Origin: Lachnospiraceae bacterium
GTDB taxonomy: Bacteria; Bacillota; Clostridia; Lachnospirales; Lachnospiraceae
Reading direction: 5' to 3'
Length of the DNA stretch: 40,999 nt
Assembly: GCA_024687305.1 (NCBI GenBank)
Contig: JAILEQ010000120.1
Location: 1-40,999 of the forward strand
Within the stretch, counting starts at the first letter, position 1. Each line of letters begins with the position of its first letter. The translations under genes and the position numbers were made by a program. The notes beneath the pieces were generated by a model. It made no database searches and was not told the DNA's origin. It was given only the letters and a program-made list of their open reading frames with translations. This document shows, one piece after another, positions 14,230 through 22,594 of this stretch.

Positions 14230-15102
14230 TCACTTAAGTAAAAACTTGATCCTGTCGAGATCGTCGTTTGAATAAAATTCAATTTCAATCTTTCCGGAAC
14301 CGTCTTCTTTTGCGTTAATTGTTACTTTTGTTCCGAGTTTTTGTTTCATCTTCTCGGCTATATCCTTATAAAAGATCTCAAGATCTTCCGAAAGTTCTTT
14401 TTTGGGCTTCGAGGGCTTGTCACTTTCTTTTACAAGTTTTTCAACATCTCGCACGGATAACTTGTTCTTTACGATCTTTTCTGCGATCTCGAGCTGTTTC
14501 TTCTCATCTTCTATACCGATAAGTGCCCTTGCATGTCCTTCCGAAATACTCTTATTGATGAGCATATTCTGAACTTTCTTTCCAAGTTTGAGTAATCTCA
14601 AAGAATTGGTGATGGTACTTCTGTTTTTTGAGACACGTGAAGCCACTTCTTCCTGAGTGAGCGAATATTCGGCCATAAGATCTTTGTATGCCAAAGCTTC
14701 TTCGATCGGATTGAGATCTTCTCTTTGAATATTCTCGATCAATGATATTTCTTTTATCTGTCTTTCGGTATAGTTCCTCACAAAAACGGGAACCTTCTTA
14801 AGACCGGCGAGCTTTGCTGCTCTCCAGCGTCTTTCACCGGCTACTATCTCGTAATGATCTTTTCTGTCCTGAACGAGTATAGGCTCGACAATTCCGTGGA
14901 TCTTGATGGATTCGGCCAATTCCTCAAGCTTTTCTTTATCAAAACTTTTTCTGGGCTGATCTCGATTGGGCGTAACATAATTAATGTCAACGACCTCTTC
15001 GGTGTTGCCTTCTTTTTTTGCAACATCTTCGATTATCTTGTCTTCAGCGACACTCACCGGAATGAGTGAATCAAGTCCTTTTCCGAGTCCTCTTGCTGCC
15101 AT
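14230..15102 (-). CDS. parB: Chromosome-partitioning protein ParB (Spo0J)
   Basis: This CTP-dependent DNA clamp loads at parS and spreads on DNA to organise the origin and recruit SMC. The 290-residue protein starts with GLGKGLDSLIP, the ParA-stimulating N-terminal motif. The CTP-binding boxes follow, with GERRWRA at 89-95. Then come a helix-turn-helix (EEVASRVSKNRSTITNSLRLL) and a C-terminal dimerisation domain. Two perfect parS sites lie upstream at 16037 and 16085. It follows parA by 33 bp. Noc is a related paralogue, but pairing with parA favours ParB. Confidence 0.95.
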   Translation of the reverse strand: MAARGLGKGLDSLIPVSVAEDKIIEDVAKKEGNTEEVVDINYVTPNRDQPRKSFDKEKLEELAESIKIHGIVEPILVQDRKDHYEIVAGERRWRAAKLAGLKKVPVFVRNYTERQIKEISLIENIQREDLNPIEEALAYKDLMAEYSLTQEEVASRVSKNRSTITNSLRLLKLGKKVQNMLINKSISEGHARALIGIEDEKKQLEIAEKIVKNKLSVRDVEKLVKESDKPSKPKKELSEDLEIFYKDIAEKMKQKLGTKVTINAKEDGSGKIEIEFYSNDDLDRIKFLLK

Positions 15103-15135
15103 ACTTGTCCCTTTCCTTTATATATAGCTTTCTGT

Positions 15136-15903
15136 CTATTGTTTGTTTTTCCTGATCAGTTCCTTCGCAAGTGATGAATATGCTTCTGCTCCGGCAGATC
15201 TGGAATCATATTCATTGATTGGAAGTCCCCGGCTGGGTGCTTCCGCAAGTCTGATGTTTCTAGGAATGATCGTATCAAATATGTGCTGTTTTAATACACT
15301 TCGAACGTTTTGAACAACATCTTCCGAAAGATTTGTTCTGGAATCGTACATTGTAAATACAACGCCTTCCATATCGAGTTCGGGATTGAGTCTCGATTTT
15401 ACGAGATTTACCGTATAGATCAGCTGGCTCAAACCTTCAAGAGCATAATACTCACACTGTATGGGAACCAAAACCGAATCTGCTGTAGTGAGAGCATTGA
15501 TCGTAAGTAAACTGAGAGAAGGAGGACAATCTATGATTATGTAATCATATTTGTCTCTGACGTAATCAATCTCTCTTTTCAAAATGAATTCTTTAGACGG
15601 TGCGTCTATAAGCTCTACCTCGGCAGCGGCAAGATTTACGTTTGCCGGAAGTATACTGAGTCTGGTGTTTTCTCTTTTGATAACACATTCCTCAACGGAA
15701 CAGTCTCCCAAAAGAAGTTCGTATATTGAGTTTTCAAGTTCGTTCTTTTCTATTCCGAATCCGCTTGTTGTATTTCCCTGCGGATCGGAATCGATAACAA
15801 GAACCTTTTTCCCTTTTTCTGCCAAAGCGGCGGATAAGTTGATGGAAGTGGTTGTTTTACCGACTCCACCTTTCTGGTTTGCTATTGCTATGATCTTTCC
15901 CAT
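15136..15903 (-). CDS. parA: Chromosome-partitioning ATPase ParA (Soj)
   Basis: This is a deviant Walker ATPase that binds DNA non-specifically and moves or regulates the origin with ParB; Soj also controls DnaA. The 255-residue protein shows KGGVGKTT (residues 11-18), the Walker A' motif IDSDPQGN with D40, and IIDCPPSLSLLT. AAGGAAAC precedes the ATG. It is the first gene of a run continuing parB-DUF4446-HD-GYP-serS-DUF3881-tRNA-Arg. A weak promoter lies at 15935-15963, and parS-like elements sit further upstream. Confidence 0.96.
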   Translation of the reverse strand: MGKIIAIANQKGGVGKTTTSINLSAALAEKGKKVLVIDSDPQGNTTSGFGIEKNELENSIYELLLGDCSVEECVIKRENTRLSILPANVNLAAAEVELIDAPSKEFILKREIDYVRDKYDYIIIDCPPSLSLLTINALTTADSVLVPIQCEYYALEGLSQLIYTVNLVKSRLNPELDMEGVVFTMYDSRTNLSEDVVQNVRSVLKQHIFDTIIPRNIRLAEAPSRGLPINEYDSRSAGAEAYSSLAKELIRKNKQ

Positions 15904-15934
15904 ATACTGTTTCCTTAATTGTTATACAAAATTT

Positions 15935-15963
15935 ACTATAGCACTATTTCTGTTTATGTTCTA
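15935..15963 (-). promoter_or_regulatory. Possible parA promoter
   Basis: On the minus strand TATAGT (15935-15940) lies 17 bp downstream of TAGAAC (15958-15963). The -10 box is good and the -35 box is poor. A GTGAAACA element (15974-15981) sits just upstream, where bound ParB could affect it. Confidence 0.4.
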
Positions 15964-15973
15964 TACAAAAAGA

Positions 15974-15981
15974 TGTTTCAC
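15974..15981 (+). other. parS half-site
   Basis: TGTTTCAC followed by ATATG matches only the left half of parS. It is the first of four TGTTTCAC words between 15974 and 16092. Confidence 0.4.
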
Positions 15982-15998
15982 ATATGTGTTTTTTTTGA

Positions 15999-16007
15999 TG
16001 TTTCACG
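15999..16007 (+). other. parS half-site
   Basis: TGTTTCACG matches the left half and centre of parS; the right arm is lost (CCAATT instead of TGAAACA). It lies 25 bp from the previous half-site. Confidence 0.4.
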
Positions 16008-16036
16008 CCAATTATTTCAATATCTTGGGGTCATAA

Positions 16037-16052
16037 TGTTTCACGTGAAACA
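16037..16052. other. parS site 1
   Basis: The perfect 16 bp palindrome TGTTTCACGTGAAACA is identical to the Firmicute parS consensus, the loading site for ParB, which is encoded about 1 kb downstream on the minus strand. Confidence 0.95.
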
Positions 16053-16084
16053 TATTTTGGGGTTGATCGAAATAAAAAGCACAA

Positions 16085-16100
16085 TGTTTCACGTGAAACA
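16085..16100. other. parS site 2
   Basis: A second perfect TGTTTCACGTGAAACA copy starts 48 bp from the first. Together they form the nucleation centre for ParB about 9 kb from the origin. Confidence 0.95.
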
Positions 16101-16179
16101 CTCTTCCTTGTAATAAAAAGCCCGTTTGGACAGTTAAACAAAGAAATAATTGGATTCTTTGCTTATAAAAATAAGAACA

Positions 16180-16821
16180 TTACATCGAAACAATGTTATT
16201 TCGAATGGCAAAAACGGCCGCCTGAGTTCGATCTTTTACACCGATCTTCTTATAAAGCGCTGTGACATGATTCTTAATGGTCTGCTCACTTAACTTAAGT
16301 ATTTCACTTATATCGAGATTACTCTTTCCGCTCACAAGTAAAGACAATATCTGAATCTCTCTCTTCGTAAGACTTTTAACCATATCGGTTTCGGTTTCAA
16401 GCTGGACAAGTCTGGCATTTAAAGACGGTATAAGGCTGGGTTCGATATATCTTTCACCGTTGTAAATAAACTTGATCGCCTTTATAAGTTCATCGGCTCC
16501 GGAATCTTTAAGAATATATCCGTCAGCTCCGCCATCCAATGAATCAACAAGATACTCAACCTCGTTATGAACCGTAAGCATCATAACTTTGATGGTCTTG
16601 GATCTCTTTTTGATATCTTTGATAAGTTTAATACCTGTTGTATCCGGAAGATTGATATCCAGTAATACAACATCAGGTTTATTTTCTTCAAGCAGGGAAA
16701 GACATTCTTTTCCTGTTTGAGCAGAAGAAACAACCTTTATCTCGGGATCAAATTCCAAAAGTTGTTTGATTCCTTCGCGTAACATTTTATGGTCGTCGAC
16801 CAACATTACATTAATTGTCAT
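16180..16821 (-). CDS. NarL/DegU-family response regulator
   Basis: This is a 213-residue two-component regulator. The receiver domain spans residues 1-120, with the acidic pocket D9-D10, the phospho-acceptor D55 in LLDINLPD, T82 and K104. A LuxR-type helix-turn-helix (about 145-210) follows: LTKREIQILSLLVSGKSN, then SEQTIKNHVTALYKKI. GAGGGG lies upstream of the ATG, 3 bp after the kinase gene stop, so the pair is cotranscribed and surely cognate. It resembles DegU and LiaR, but the target genes cannot be read from this window. No strong terminator follows; a weak 7 bp stem lies at 16139-16161. Confidence 0.92.
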   Translation of the reverse strand: MTINVMLVDDHKMLREGIKQLLEFDPEIKVVSSAQTGKECLSLLEENKPDVVLLDINLPDTTGIKLIKDIKKRSKTIKVMMLTVHNEVEYLVDSLDGGADGYILKDSGADELIKAIKFIYNGERYIEPSLIPSLNARLVQLETETDMVKSLTKREIQILSLLVSGKSNLDISEILKLSEQTIKNHVTALYKKIGVKDRTQAAVFAIRNNIVSM

Positions 16822-16824
16822 AAA

Positions 16825-17823
16825 TTACCCCTCTTTGGAAGTCGGAATGTTAACCGTAACTTCCGTACCTTGAGAAGAAGAAGAGATATTTACAAAACCT
16901 CCTATTATCTCAACTCTCTCTTTTAATATCTTCAATCCGAAATGATTATCTATTGCCTCCGCACCGTCTGAAATACCTTTACCGTTATCGGATACTTTAA
17001 TGATGATATTCGAAGAAGTCCTGGTAATGTCAATATCAAGCTTCGTTCCTTCGGAATGCTTGATCGAATTTATCATAAGTTCCTGAGCAACTCTGAACAC
17101 GGTAATCAGATAAATTGAATCAAGTCCTTCAAGTTCGTCCACTTTACTGGAAATATCCATCGTGGTCCTGTTCTTGTAATTTGAGATCTGATTTTCCAAC
17201 GTTCTCTTGAAACCGAAATCATCAAACTGCATCGGACGAAGATCAAATATAGTTCCGCGGATATCATCGATAGTATCTTTGACAAGTTTTCTGTTTGATT
17301 CGATCTCAAGCTTTGCTCTTATCGGATCGTAATCAACAAACTTTGCCGAAAGCTCAAGATTATGCATAACCAGCGATAGATTCTGCAAAACCGTATCGTG
17401 AAGATCGGCCGCGATCCTCTGGCGATCATCTTCCTGAAGCTCCAAAAGTTTTGCCTTTCCCATAGAGGAAATAACTTTAGCCTCCTGTTTGGATGCTTCA
17501 AGTTCATCCGGATTTAACTCATTTAATGAATCGAGTTTTTTTGTAACATTGGAAAGCTTTTTATAAAGTTCGCGAACTTTATTCTCAAGCTCTTCTATCT
17601 CGCTCTTCTTTTCGGCAACAAGATCTTTGTAAACTCTTGAAGCTGATCTGGGAGAAAAAACGTTGTAATCGTTATCATCCTTTTTGGACAGAGATTCAAT
17701 GTAATCGTTGTTCTGACGGATCAGCGTCTCAGTCTCAACAATCTGATCCTGCAACGTTTTACGATCATCCAGAAATGTTTTTCTCAATTCCAAAATGATA
17801 TTTTCAGAACGTTCTTTGGACAT
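16825..17823 (-). CDS. DegS-like cytoplasmic sensor histidine kinase
   Basis: This 332-residue kinase has no membrane segment. Residues 1-130 are a long charged coiled coil (sensor part). A HisKA_3 dimerisation domain follows with the phospho-acceptor H142 in DLHDTVLQNLSLVMHNLEL. The HATPase domain shows the N box (ELMINSIKHSEGT) and the G boxes SDNGKGIS and FGLKILKERV. This layout is that of DegS, which senses from the cytoplasm. AGGAAA lies upstream of the ATG, 16 bp after rsmG, and the partner regulator follows by 3 bp. The signal is unknown. Confidence 0.92.
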   Translation of the reverse strand: MSKERSENIILELRKTFLDDRKTLQDQIVETETLIRQNNDYIESLSKKDDNDYNVFSPRSASRVYKDLVAEKKSEIEELENKVRELYKKLSNVTKKLDSLNELNPDELEASKQEAKVISSMGKAKLLELQEDDRQRIAADLHDTVLQNLSLVMHNLELSAKFVDYDPIRAKLEIESNRKLVKDTIDDIRGTIFDLRPMQFDDFGFKRTLENQISNYKNRTTMDISSKVDELEGLDSIYLITVFRVAQELMINSIKHSEGTKLDIDITRTSSNIIIKVSDNGKGISDGAEAIDNHFGLKILKERVEIIGGFVNISSSSQGTEVTVNIPTSKEG

Positions 17824-17839
17824 ATATTTCCTGCCTTAT

Positions 17840-18583
17840 TTATAATGGTTTTTTGGACGGTGTTCCGGATTTACGCGGATACTTGTCCGAAGTATTTTCT
17901 TCTTTCCTGATTACAATTATTGTACGATGAAAATCGGTATTTGGAATATCAAATTCACAAAAGTTTTCAATCTTAGAATTAAGGATTTTTAATGCATTAT
18001 TTGAAAGAGATATCTCTTCCTCAGCTTTTTCCGACTTGTATGCAAAAAAGAAACCATCCTTCTTAATAAAAGGAATACAGTATTCGCTTAATACCGGAAG
18101 TGCAGCAACGGCTCTGGCTGTAGCAAAATCAAATTTCTCCCGAAAATCTATATCATGGGCGAGATCTTCAACACGTCCGTGTACGGCATTAATTCCCTTA
18201 AGTTCCAATTTATCGCATACAACATTTAGAAATCTGATACGTTTTTCCAAAGAATCGATCAATGTGATATTAAGATCGGGCAAAAGAATCTTAAGTGCTA
18301 TACCCGGAAAACCCGCACCGGTACCGATATCGGCCAGTTTCTTATCTTTTGTCGAATCTTCAAGTTTATCCAAACTGCCGTATACTTTCACAAGTGACAT
18401 ACTGTCGACAAAATGTTTGATGACTACATCTTCCCATTTTGTGATCGCTGTCAGATTGATCTTCTCATTATACTCGATAAGAAGATGATAATAGTCTAAA
18501 AAGCGACAAAGCTGTCGCTTATCAAGATCGATCCCTATGCTTTTGGAACACTCTTCAAGATAAGTGATATCAATCTCAGACAT
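17840..18583 (-). CDS. rsmG: 16S rRNA (guanine-527-N7) methyltransferase RsmG
   Basis: This enzyme uses S-adenosylmethionine to methylate G527 of 16S rRNA, in the streptomycin-binding region. The 247-residue protein has the SAM-binding motif ADIGTGAGFPG (about 84-94), an NLTAIT motif at 43-48, and the typical ending PRKSGTPSKKPL. It is 6 bp behind mnmG, with AAGGAT as the ribosome site overlapping the mnmG stop. The mnmE-mnmG-rsmG order is the usual one near Firmicute origins. Confidence 0.96.
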   Translation of the reverse strand: MSEIDITYLEECSKSIGIDLDKRQLCRFLDYYHLLIEYNEKINLTAITKWEDVVIKHFVDSMSLVKVYGSLDKLEDSTKDKKLADIGTGAGFPGIALKILLPDLNITLIDSLEKRIRFLNVVCDKLELKGINAVHGRVEDLAHDIDFREKFDFATARAVAALPVLSEYCIPFIKKDGFFFAYKSEKAEEEISLSNNALKILNSKIENFCEFDIPNTDFHRTIIVIRKEENTSDKYPRKSGTPSKKPL

Positions 18584-18589
18584 TTATCA

Positions 18590-20503
18590 TCAATCCTTAC
18601 TTTCGTTAAACCTGCTCAAATAAATCAATAAAACTGAAACATCAGCCGGTGTGACTCCTGAAATTCTGGAAGCCTGCCCAACATTTTCGGGCCTGAACTG
18701 CTTAAGTTTTTGTCTTGCTTCAAGGCGAAGGCTTGAAACATCATCATAATCGATATCCGAAGGGATCAATCTCTTTTCGTTTTTCTTAAAACGATTAACG
18801 AGGATCATCTGTCTTTCGATATAACCTTCGTATTTTATAAAGATCACAACCTGCTCAATAACATCGTTCGGAAGAATGGGCCTTTCCGGATCGAGCTCTG
18901 ACAAAATCTCATAAGAAAGCTCCGGTCTGCATAATAATTCAGCCAGACTTGTTCCTGTATGTAAGGGGCTCGAACCATGTTCCTCCAAAAATTTGCAGAC
19001 TCTTGAACTTGCACCCACGATCACACTTTTAAGTCTTGAAACTTCTTCATCGATAAGTTTTTGTTTTAAAACCGTTTTTTCATAAAGCTCATCACTTACA
19101 AGTCCGACTTCATGCCCGACCCTTCGAAGCCTAAGATCTGCATTGTCCTGACGCAGAAGCAATCTGTGTTCTGCTCTTGAAGTCATCATTCTGTAAGGTT
19201 CTCTGTTATCTTTTGTTACAAGATCGTCGATCAAAACTCCGATATAAGCTTCGGACCTGTCAAGAATAATCGGTTCTTTCCCCGAAAGCTTTCGACATGC
19301 ATTGATACCTGCGATAATTCCCTGCGCCGCTGCCTCTTCATAACCTGAAGAACCGTTAAACTGTCCGGCACAGAAAAGTCCCGTTATATCTTTTGTTTCC
19401 AAAGAAAGCTGCAACTGATTGGGTTCAAGACAATCATATTCGATAGCATAAGCATTACGAACGATCCTGCAATTCTCAAGTCCCGGAACGGTACGATACA
19501 TCTTAAGCTGAACATCTTCGGGTAAGGAAGAACTCATTCCTCCGACATACATCTCATCGGTATAAAGACCTTCCGGCTCAATAAACACCTGGTGTCTTTC
19601 TTTTTCCGCAAATTTAACGACCTTATCTTCAATGGAAGGACAATATCTCGGCCCGGTACCTTCAATGATGCCGGCATAGATCGGAGATCTGTCCAGATTA
19701 TCTCTTATTATATTGTGAGTTTCTTCATTTGTATATGTAAGCCAGCAGGAAACCTGTTCTTTTTGAACGGATTCGGGATCGGTGGAAAAAGAAAACGGAA
19801 CGATCCTTTCATCGCCAAACTGTTCTTCCATCTTAGAATAGTCAAGACTTTTTCCATCCATTCTGGCCGGTGTTCCGGTCTTAAACCTTCTTAACTTGAT
19901 CCCGTTTTCGATCAATGAAGCGGAAAGAGAATTGGCTGCCTGAAGTCCGGAAGGTCCGGTATAAGTGATCGATTCACCGCAAAGACATCTTGCCTTAAGA
20001 TATGTTCCGGTGCAAAGTATCGCTGCCTTGCAATAATATGTGGTTCCGGTATTTGTTACTACACCTTTAACTTTCTTTTTACCGTTTTCTCCTTCAAAAA
20101 GGATCTCTACGATCTCGGCCTGCTTTATGGTAAGATTCTCCTGATTTTCAAGCACTCTTCTCATGCTTCTTGAATAATCGGATTTATCTGCCTGAGCACG
20201 AAGAGAATGTACGGCAGGTCCTTTTGAAACATTTAACATCTTAGACTGAATAAATGTCTTATCGATATTTTTTCCCATTTCACCGCCGAGAGCATCGATC
20301 TCTCTTACAAGATGACCTTTTGAAGTTCCTCCTATATTCGGATTACAGGGCATAAGTGCGATAGAATCGATACTTACGGTAAAGATCATCGTCTCAAATC
20401 CAAGACGTGCGCATGCCAATGCCGCTTCGCAGCCGGCATGACCTGCTCCGATAACGCATATGTCCGTATTAAGTTTTAACTCATTTTTTGAAATATCAGG
20501 CAT
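18590..20503 (-). CDS. mnmG: tRNA uridine-34 5-carboxymethylaminomethyl modification enzyme MnmG (GidA)
   Basis: This is the FAD- and NADH-dependent partner of MnmE that installs the cmnm5 group on wobble U34 of several tRNAs. The 637-residue length is standard. The FAD-binding motif GAGHAGCE is at 19-26, MNPNIGG-like [23 protein letters not shown] follows near 53-75, and [15 protein letters not shown] and [21 protein letters not shown] are present. The C-terminal tRNA-binding helical domain ends with [14 protein letters not shown]. It starts 21 bp after mnmE without a strong ribosome site and continues into rsmG. Confidence 0.97.
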   Translation of the reverse strand: MPDISKNELKLNTDICVIGAGHAGCEAALACARLGFETMIFTVSIDSIALMPCNPNIGGTSKGHLVREIDALGGEMGKNIDKTFIQSKMLNVSKGPAVHSLRAQADKSDYSRSMRRVLENQENLTIKQAEIVEILFEGENGKKKVKGVVTNTGTTYYCKAAILCTGTYLKARCLCGESITYTGPSGLQAANSLSASLIENGIKLRRFKTGTPARMDGKSLDYSKMEEQFGDERIVPFSFSTDPESVQKEQVSCWLTYTNEETHNIIRDNLDRSPIYAGIIEGTGPRYCPSIEDKVVKFAEKERHQVFIEPEGLYTDEMYVGGMSSSLPEDVQLKMYRTVPGLENCRIVRNAYAIEYDCLEPNQLQLSLETKDITGLFCAGQFNGSSGYEEAAAQGIIAGINACRKLSGKEPIILDRSEAYIGVLIDDLVTKDNREPYRMMTSRAEHRLLLRQDNADLRLRRVGHEVGLVSDELYEKTVLKQKLIDEEVSRLKSVIVGASSRVCKFLEEHGSSPLHTGTSLAELLCRPELSYEILSELDPERPILPNDVIEQVVIFIKYEGYIERQMILVNRFKKNEKRLIPSDIDYDDVSSLRLEARQKLKQFRPENVGQASRISGVTPADVSVLLIYLSRFNESKD

Positions 20504-20524
20504 TTTTACTACACTTATCTATAA

Positions 20525-21907
20525 TCATTTTCCCATACAGAATTTGCTGAATATCTCGTCGATCAGGTCGTCATCGGTTTCCTCTCCGATGATACGTCCG
20601 TATGCTTCATATGCATTCATAAGATCTACCGAGTAAAAATCCTCACTTAATCCTTTTTCAATACTGTCTTTCACCAGATCAAGTGAAGAAGAAACCGTCT
20701 TCAATTCATTTAACTGCCTTACGTTTGTAATGACAAGTTCATTGTCTGTTTTGAGCGTCCCGCTTAAAAAATCTTCGTTTATCTTTCTTTTTACATCCGA
20801 TATTCCCGTAAGATCTTTGCAGGATATTAAAAAGACATCTTTGGACAAAGAAAACGTACTCTTAATCTTTTCAACATCCACAGCGTTTTCTTCATCCGTT
20901 TTATTAAGCAAAACGAAATGTTTCTTATCTTTTATATAGTCATAGATCTCAAGATCTTCTTTATCAAATTCCGAAGAAAGATCAAGCATAAACAAAATTA
21001 GATCTGCTTCCCTGGCGCTGTTTTTAGCTCTGCTGACACCGATGTTTTCGACAACATCTTCTGTATTTCTGATGCCCGCCGTATCGATAAGCTTTAAACA
21101 AACATCTCCGATCAAAACTCTTTCTTCGATCGTATCACGCGTGGTTCCGGCAATATCTGTTACGATCGCTCTTTCCTCACCGGTAAGTACGTTCAACAAA
21201 GAAGATTTTCCGACATTCGGTTTTCCTACAATGACCGTCTTTATACCTTCTTTTAATATCTTGCCTGTCTTAAAAGTCGCGATCAGCTCATCAGCTTCTT
21301 TTTTGAACGCTTCACATTTCGAAACAAGCTTATCCGTATATCCATCCAAAGAGATATGTTCCGGATCGTCAAGTGCCGATTCTATAAAAGCTATCTCATA
21401 CAATATCTCTTCTCTGGATTTTTTGATCTTGGAATACAGGCTTCCGTTTAAGTGCTTAAGCGAATTATCAAGACCCGCTTTACTTTCCGAAGAAATAATG
21501 TCCATTACGGCTTCGGCTTTCGAAAGATCTATCCTTCCGTTTAAGAAGGCTCTTTTTGTAAATTCACCCGGTGCGGCAAGTCTTGCCCCGTTATTTAATA
21601 CAGCTTCAAGTACGGATTTGCACACAAAAACACCGCCGTGGCAGTTGATCTCAACAACATCCTCGCGGGTAAATGTTTTGGGTGCCTTCATAACCGAAAC
21701 CATTACTTCATCGATCATCTTACCATCAACAATGATAAATCCGTAATGGATAGTATGAGACGCATATTTTTTTAATGAATGTTCTCCGTTTTTGTCGATA
21801 AATATCTTATCAACGATATTTATCGCCTCGTCACCGCTGATCCTTACTATTCCGATCGTAGCTTCCGACAAAGAAGTGGCAACGGCAGCAATTGTATCAT
21901 TGTTCAT
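20525..21907 (-). CDS. mnmE: tRNA modification GTPase MnmE (TrmE)
   Basis: This GTPase forms a complex with MnmG for wobble-uridine modification, using a formyl donor from tetrahydrofolate. The 460-residue protein has an N-terminal folate-binding domain, helical domains, and an inserted G domain with GKPNVGKSS (228-236), DTAGIR and NKTD. It ends in CMGK (457-460), the C-terminal cysteine motif. It lies behind a terminator (21919-21949), and its ATG has no clear ribosome site (AAAGACG at best), so translation start or transcription may be unusual here. Confidence 0.96.
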   Translation of the reverse strand: MNNDTIAAVATSLSEATIGIVRISGDEAINIVDKIFIDKNGEHSLKKYASHTIHYGFIIVDGKMIDEVMVSVMKAPKTFTREDVVEINCHGGVFVCKSVLEAVLNNGARLAAPGEFTKRAFLNGRIDLSKAEAVMDIISSESKAGLDNSLKHLNGSLYSKIKKSREEILYEIAFIESALDDPEHISLDGYTDKLVSKCEAFKKEADELIATFKTGKILKEGIKTVIVGKPNVGKSSLLNVLTGEERAIVTDIAGTTRDTIEERVLIGDVCLKLIDTAGIRNTEDVVENIGVSRAKNSAREADLILFMLDLSSEFDKEDLEIYDYIKDKKHFVLLNKTDEENAVDVEKIKSTFSLSKDVFLISCKDLTGISDVKRKINEDFLSGTLKTDNELVITNVRQLNELKTVSSSLDLVKDSIEKGLSEDFYSVDLMNAYEAYGRIIGEETDDDLIDEIFSKFCMGK

Positions 21908-21918
21908 AAGCGTCTTTA

Positions 21919-21949
21919 GAAAAAGGTGCCTTAGATAACTAAGACACCT
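21919..21949 (-). terminator. Terminator between jag and mnmE
   Basis: On the minus strand an 11 bp stem with one G-T pair (21924-21934 with 21939-21949, loop of 4) is followed by TTTTTC. It lies within 50 bp between jag and mnmE and should separate the rpmH-to-jag genes from mnmE, at least in part. Confidence 0.75.
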
Positions 21950-21956
21950 AACAAAA

Positions 21957-22580
21957 TTACTTCTTTAATGTAACTACAACGTGTCTGAAAGGTTCCTCAC
22001 CTTCACTGTGTGTCGTAACATATTTGTCATCCTGAAGTGCCGAGTGAATGACTCTTCTTTCATAAGGATTCATAGGTTCCAAAGAAACTGTTCTCTTTGT
22101 TCTCTTAACTTTGAACGCCATGTTCTTTGCAAGATTTTCAAGAGTGTCTTTTCTTCTTTCTCTGTAATTTTCGGTATCAACTTTTACTCTTATATAATCT
22201 TCGCTTTCTTTGTTACATACCAAAGAAGCAAGATACTGTAACGAATCAAGTGTCTGTCCACGTTTTCCGATAAGGATTCCCATGTCATCACCGGTCAACT
22301 CGATATCCATTTCTTTTTCGTCCTCATCATATTTAATGACAACGTTTGCATCAAGCTGCATGGCATGTAATACATCATAAAGGAACGAAGAAACCTTATC
22401 CTGAAGAGAATCTTTTACTTTTGCCTTTATAACTGCGTTCTTTGCGTGTAAACCGAGAAATCCGTTCGATCCTTCTTCGATAACTTCATATTCAAGTCTG
22501 TCACTTGTAACGGATAAAGATTTGCAAGCTTCCGTAATGGCATCATCAACTGTTTTTGCGCTAAATTCCATGTAATCCAT
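21957..22580 (-). CDS. jag: Jag/KhpB RNA-binding protein
   Basis: This 207-residue RNA-binding protein has a Jag_N domain (residues about 3-52: FSAKTVDDAITEACKSL, SNGFLGL), a KH domain (about 75-140, with GILIGKRGQTLDSLQYL) and an R3H domain (ENYRERRKDTLENLAKNMAF through NPYERRVIHSAL). It acts with KhpA on RNAs that affect cell elongation and division in Firmicutes. AAGGAGAT precedes the ATG, 14 bp after yidC. A terminator follows. Confidence 0.94.
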   Translation of the reverse strand: MDYMEFSAKTVDDAITEACKSLSVTSDRLEYEVIEEGSNGFLGLHAKNAVIKAKVKDSLQDKVSSFLYDVLHAMQLDANVVIKYDEDEKEMDIELTGDDMGILIGKRGQTLDSLQYLASLVCNKESEDYIRVKVDTENYRERRKDTLENLAKNMAFKVKRTKRTVSLEPMNPYERRVIHSALQDDKYVTTHSEGEEPFRHVVVTLKK

Positions 22581-22594
22581 CTTTTATCTCCTTA

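Noticed and set aside
15584-16036. A 150-codon frame antisense to parA that runs to parS
   Set aside because: Composition is that of a reverse-complement shadow, no ribosome site, and it crosses the parA promoter.
16139-16161. Hairpin after the DegU-like gene as a terminator
   Set aside because: The 7 bp stem is A/T-rich and followed by TTTAAC only, too weak to call a terminator; it is mentioned under the gene.
21042-21746. A 234-codon open frame on the plus strand
   Set aside because: Antisense to mnmE, Ser-rich, with no ribosome binding site or recognisable domain.
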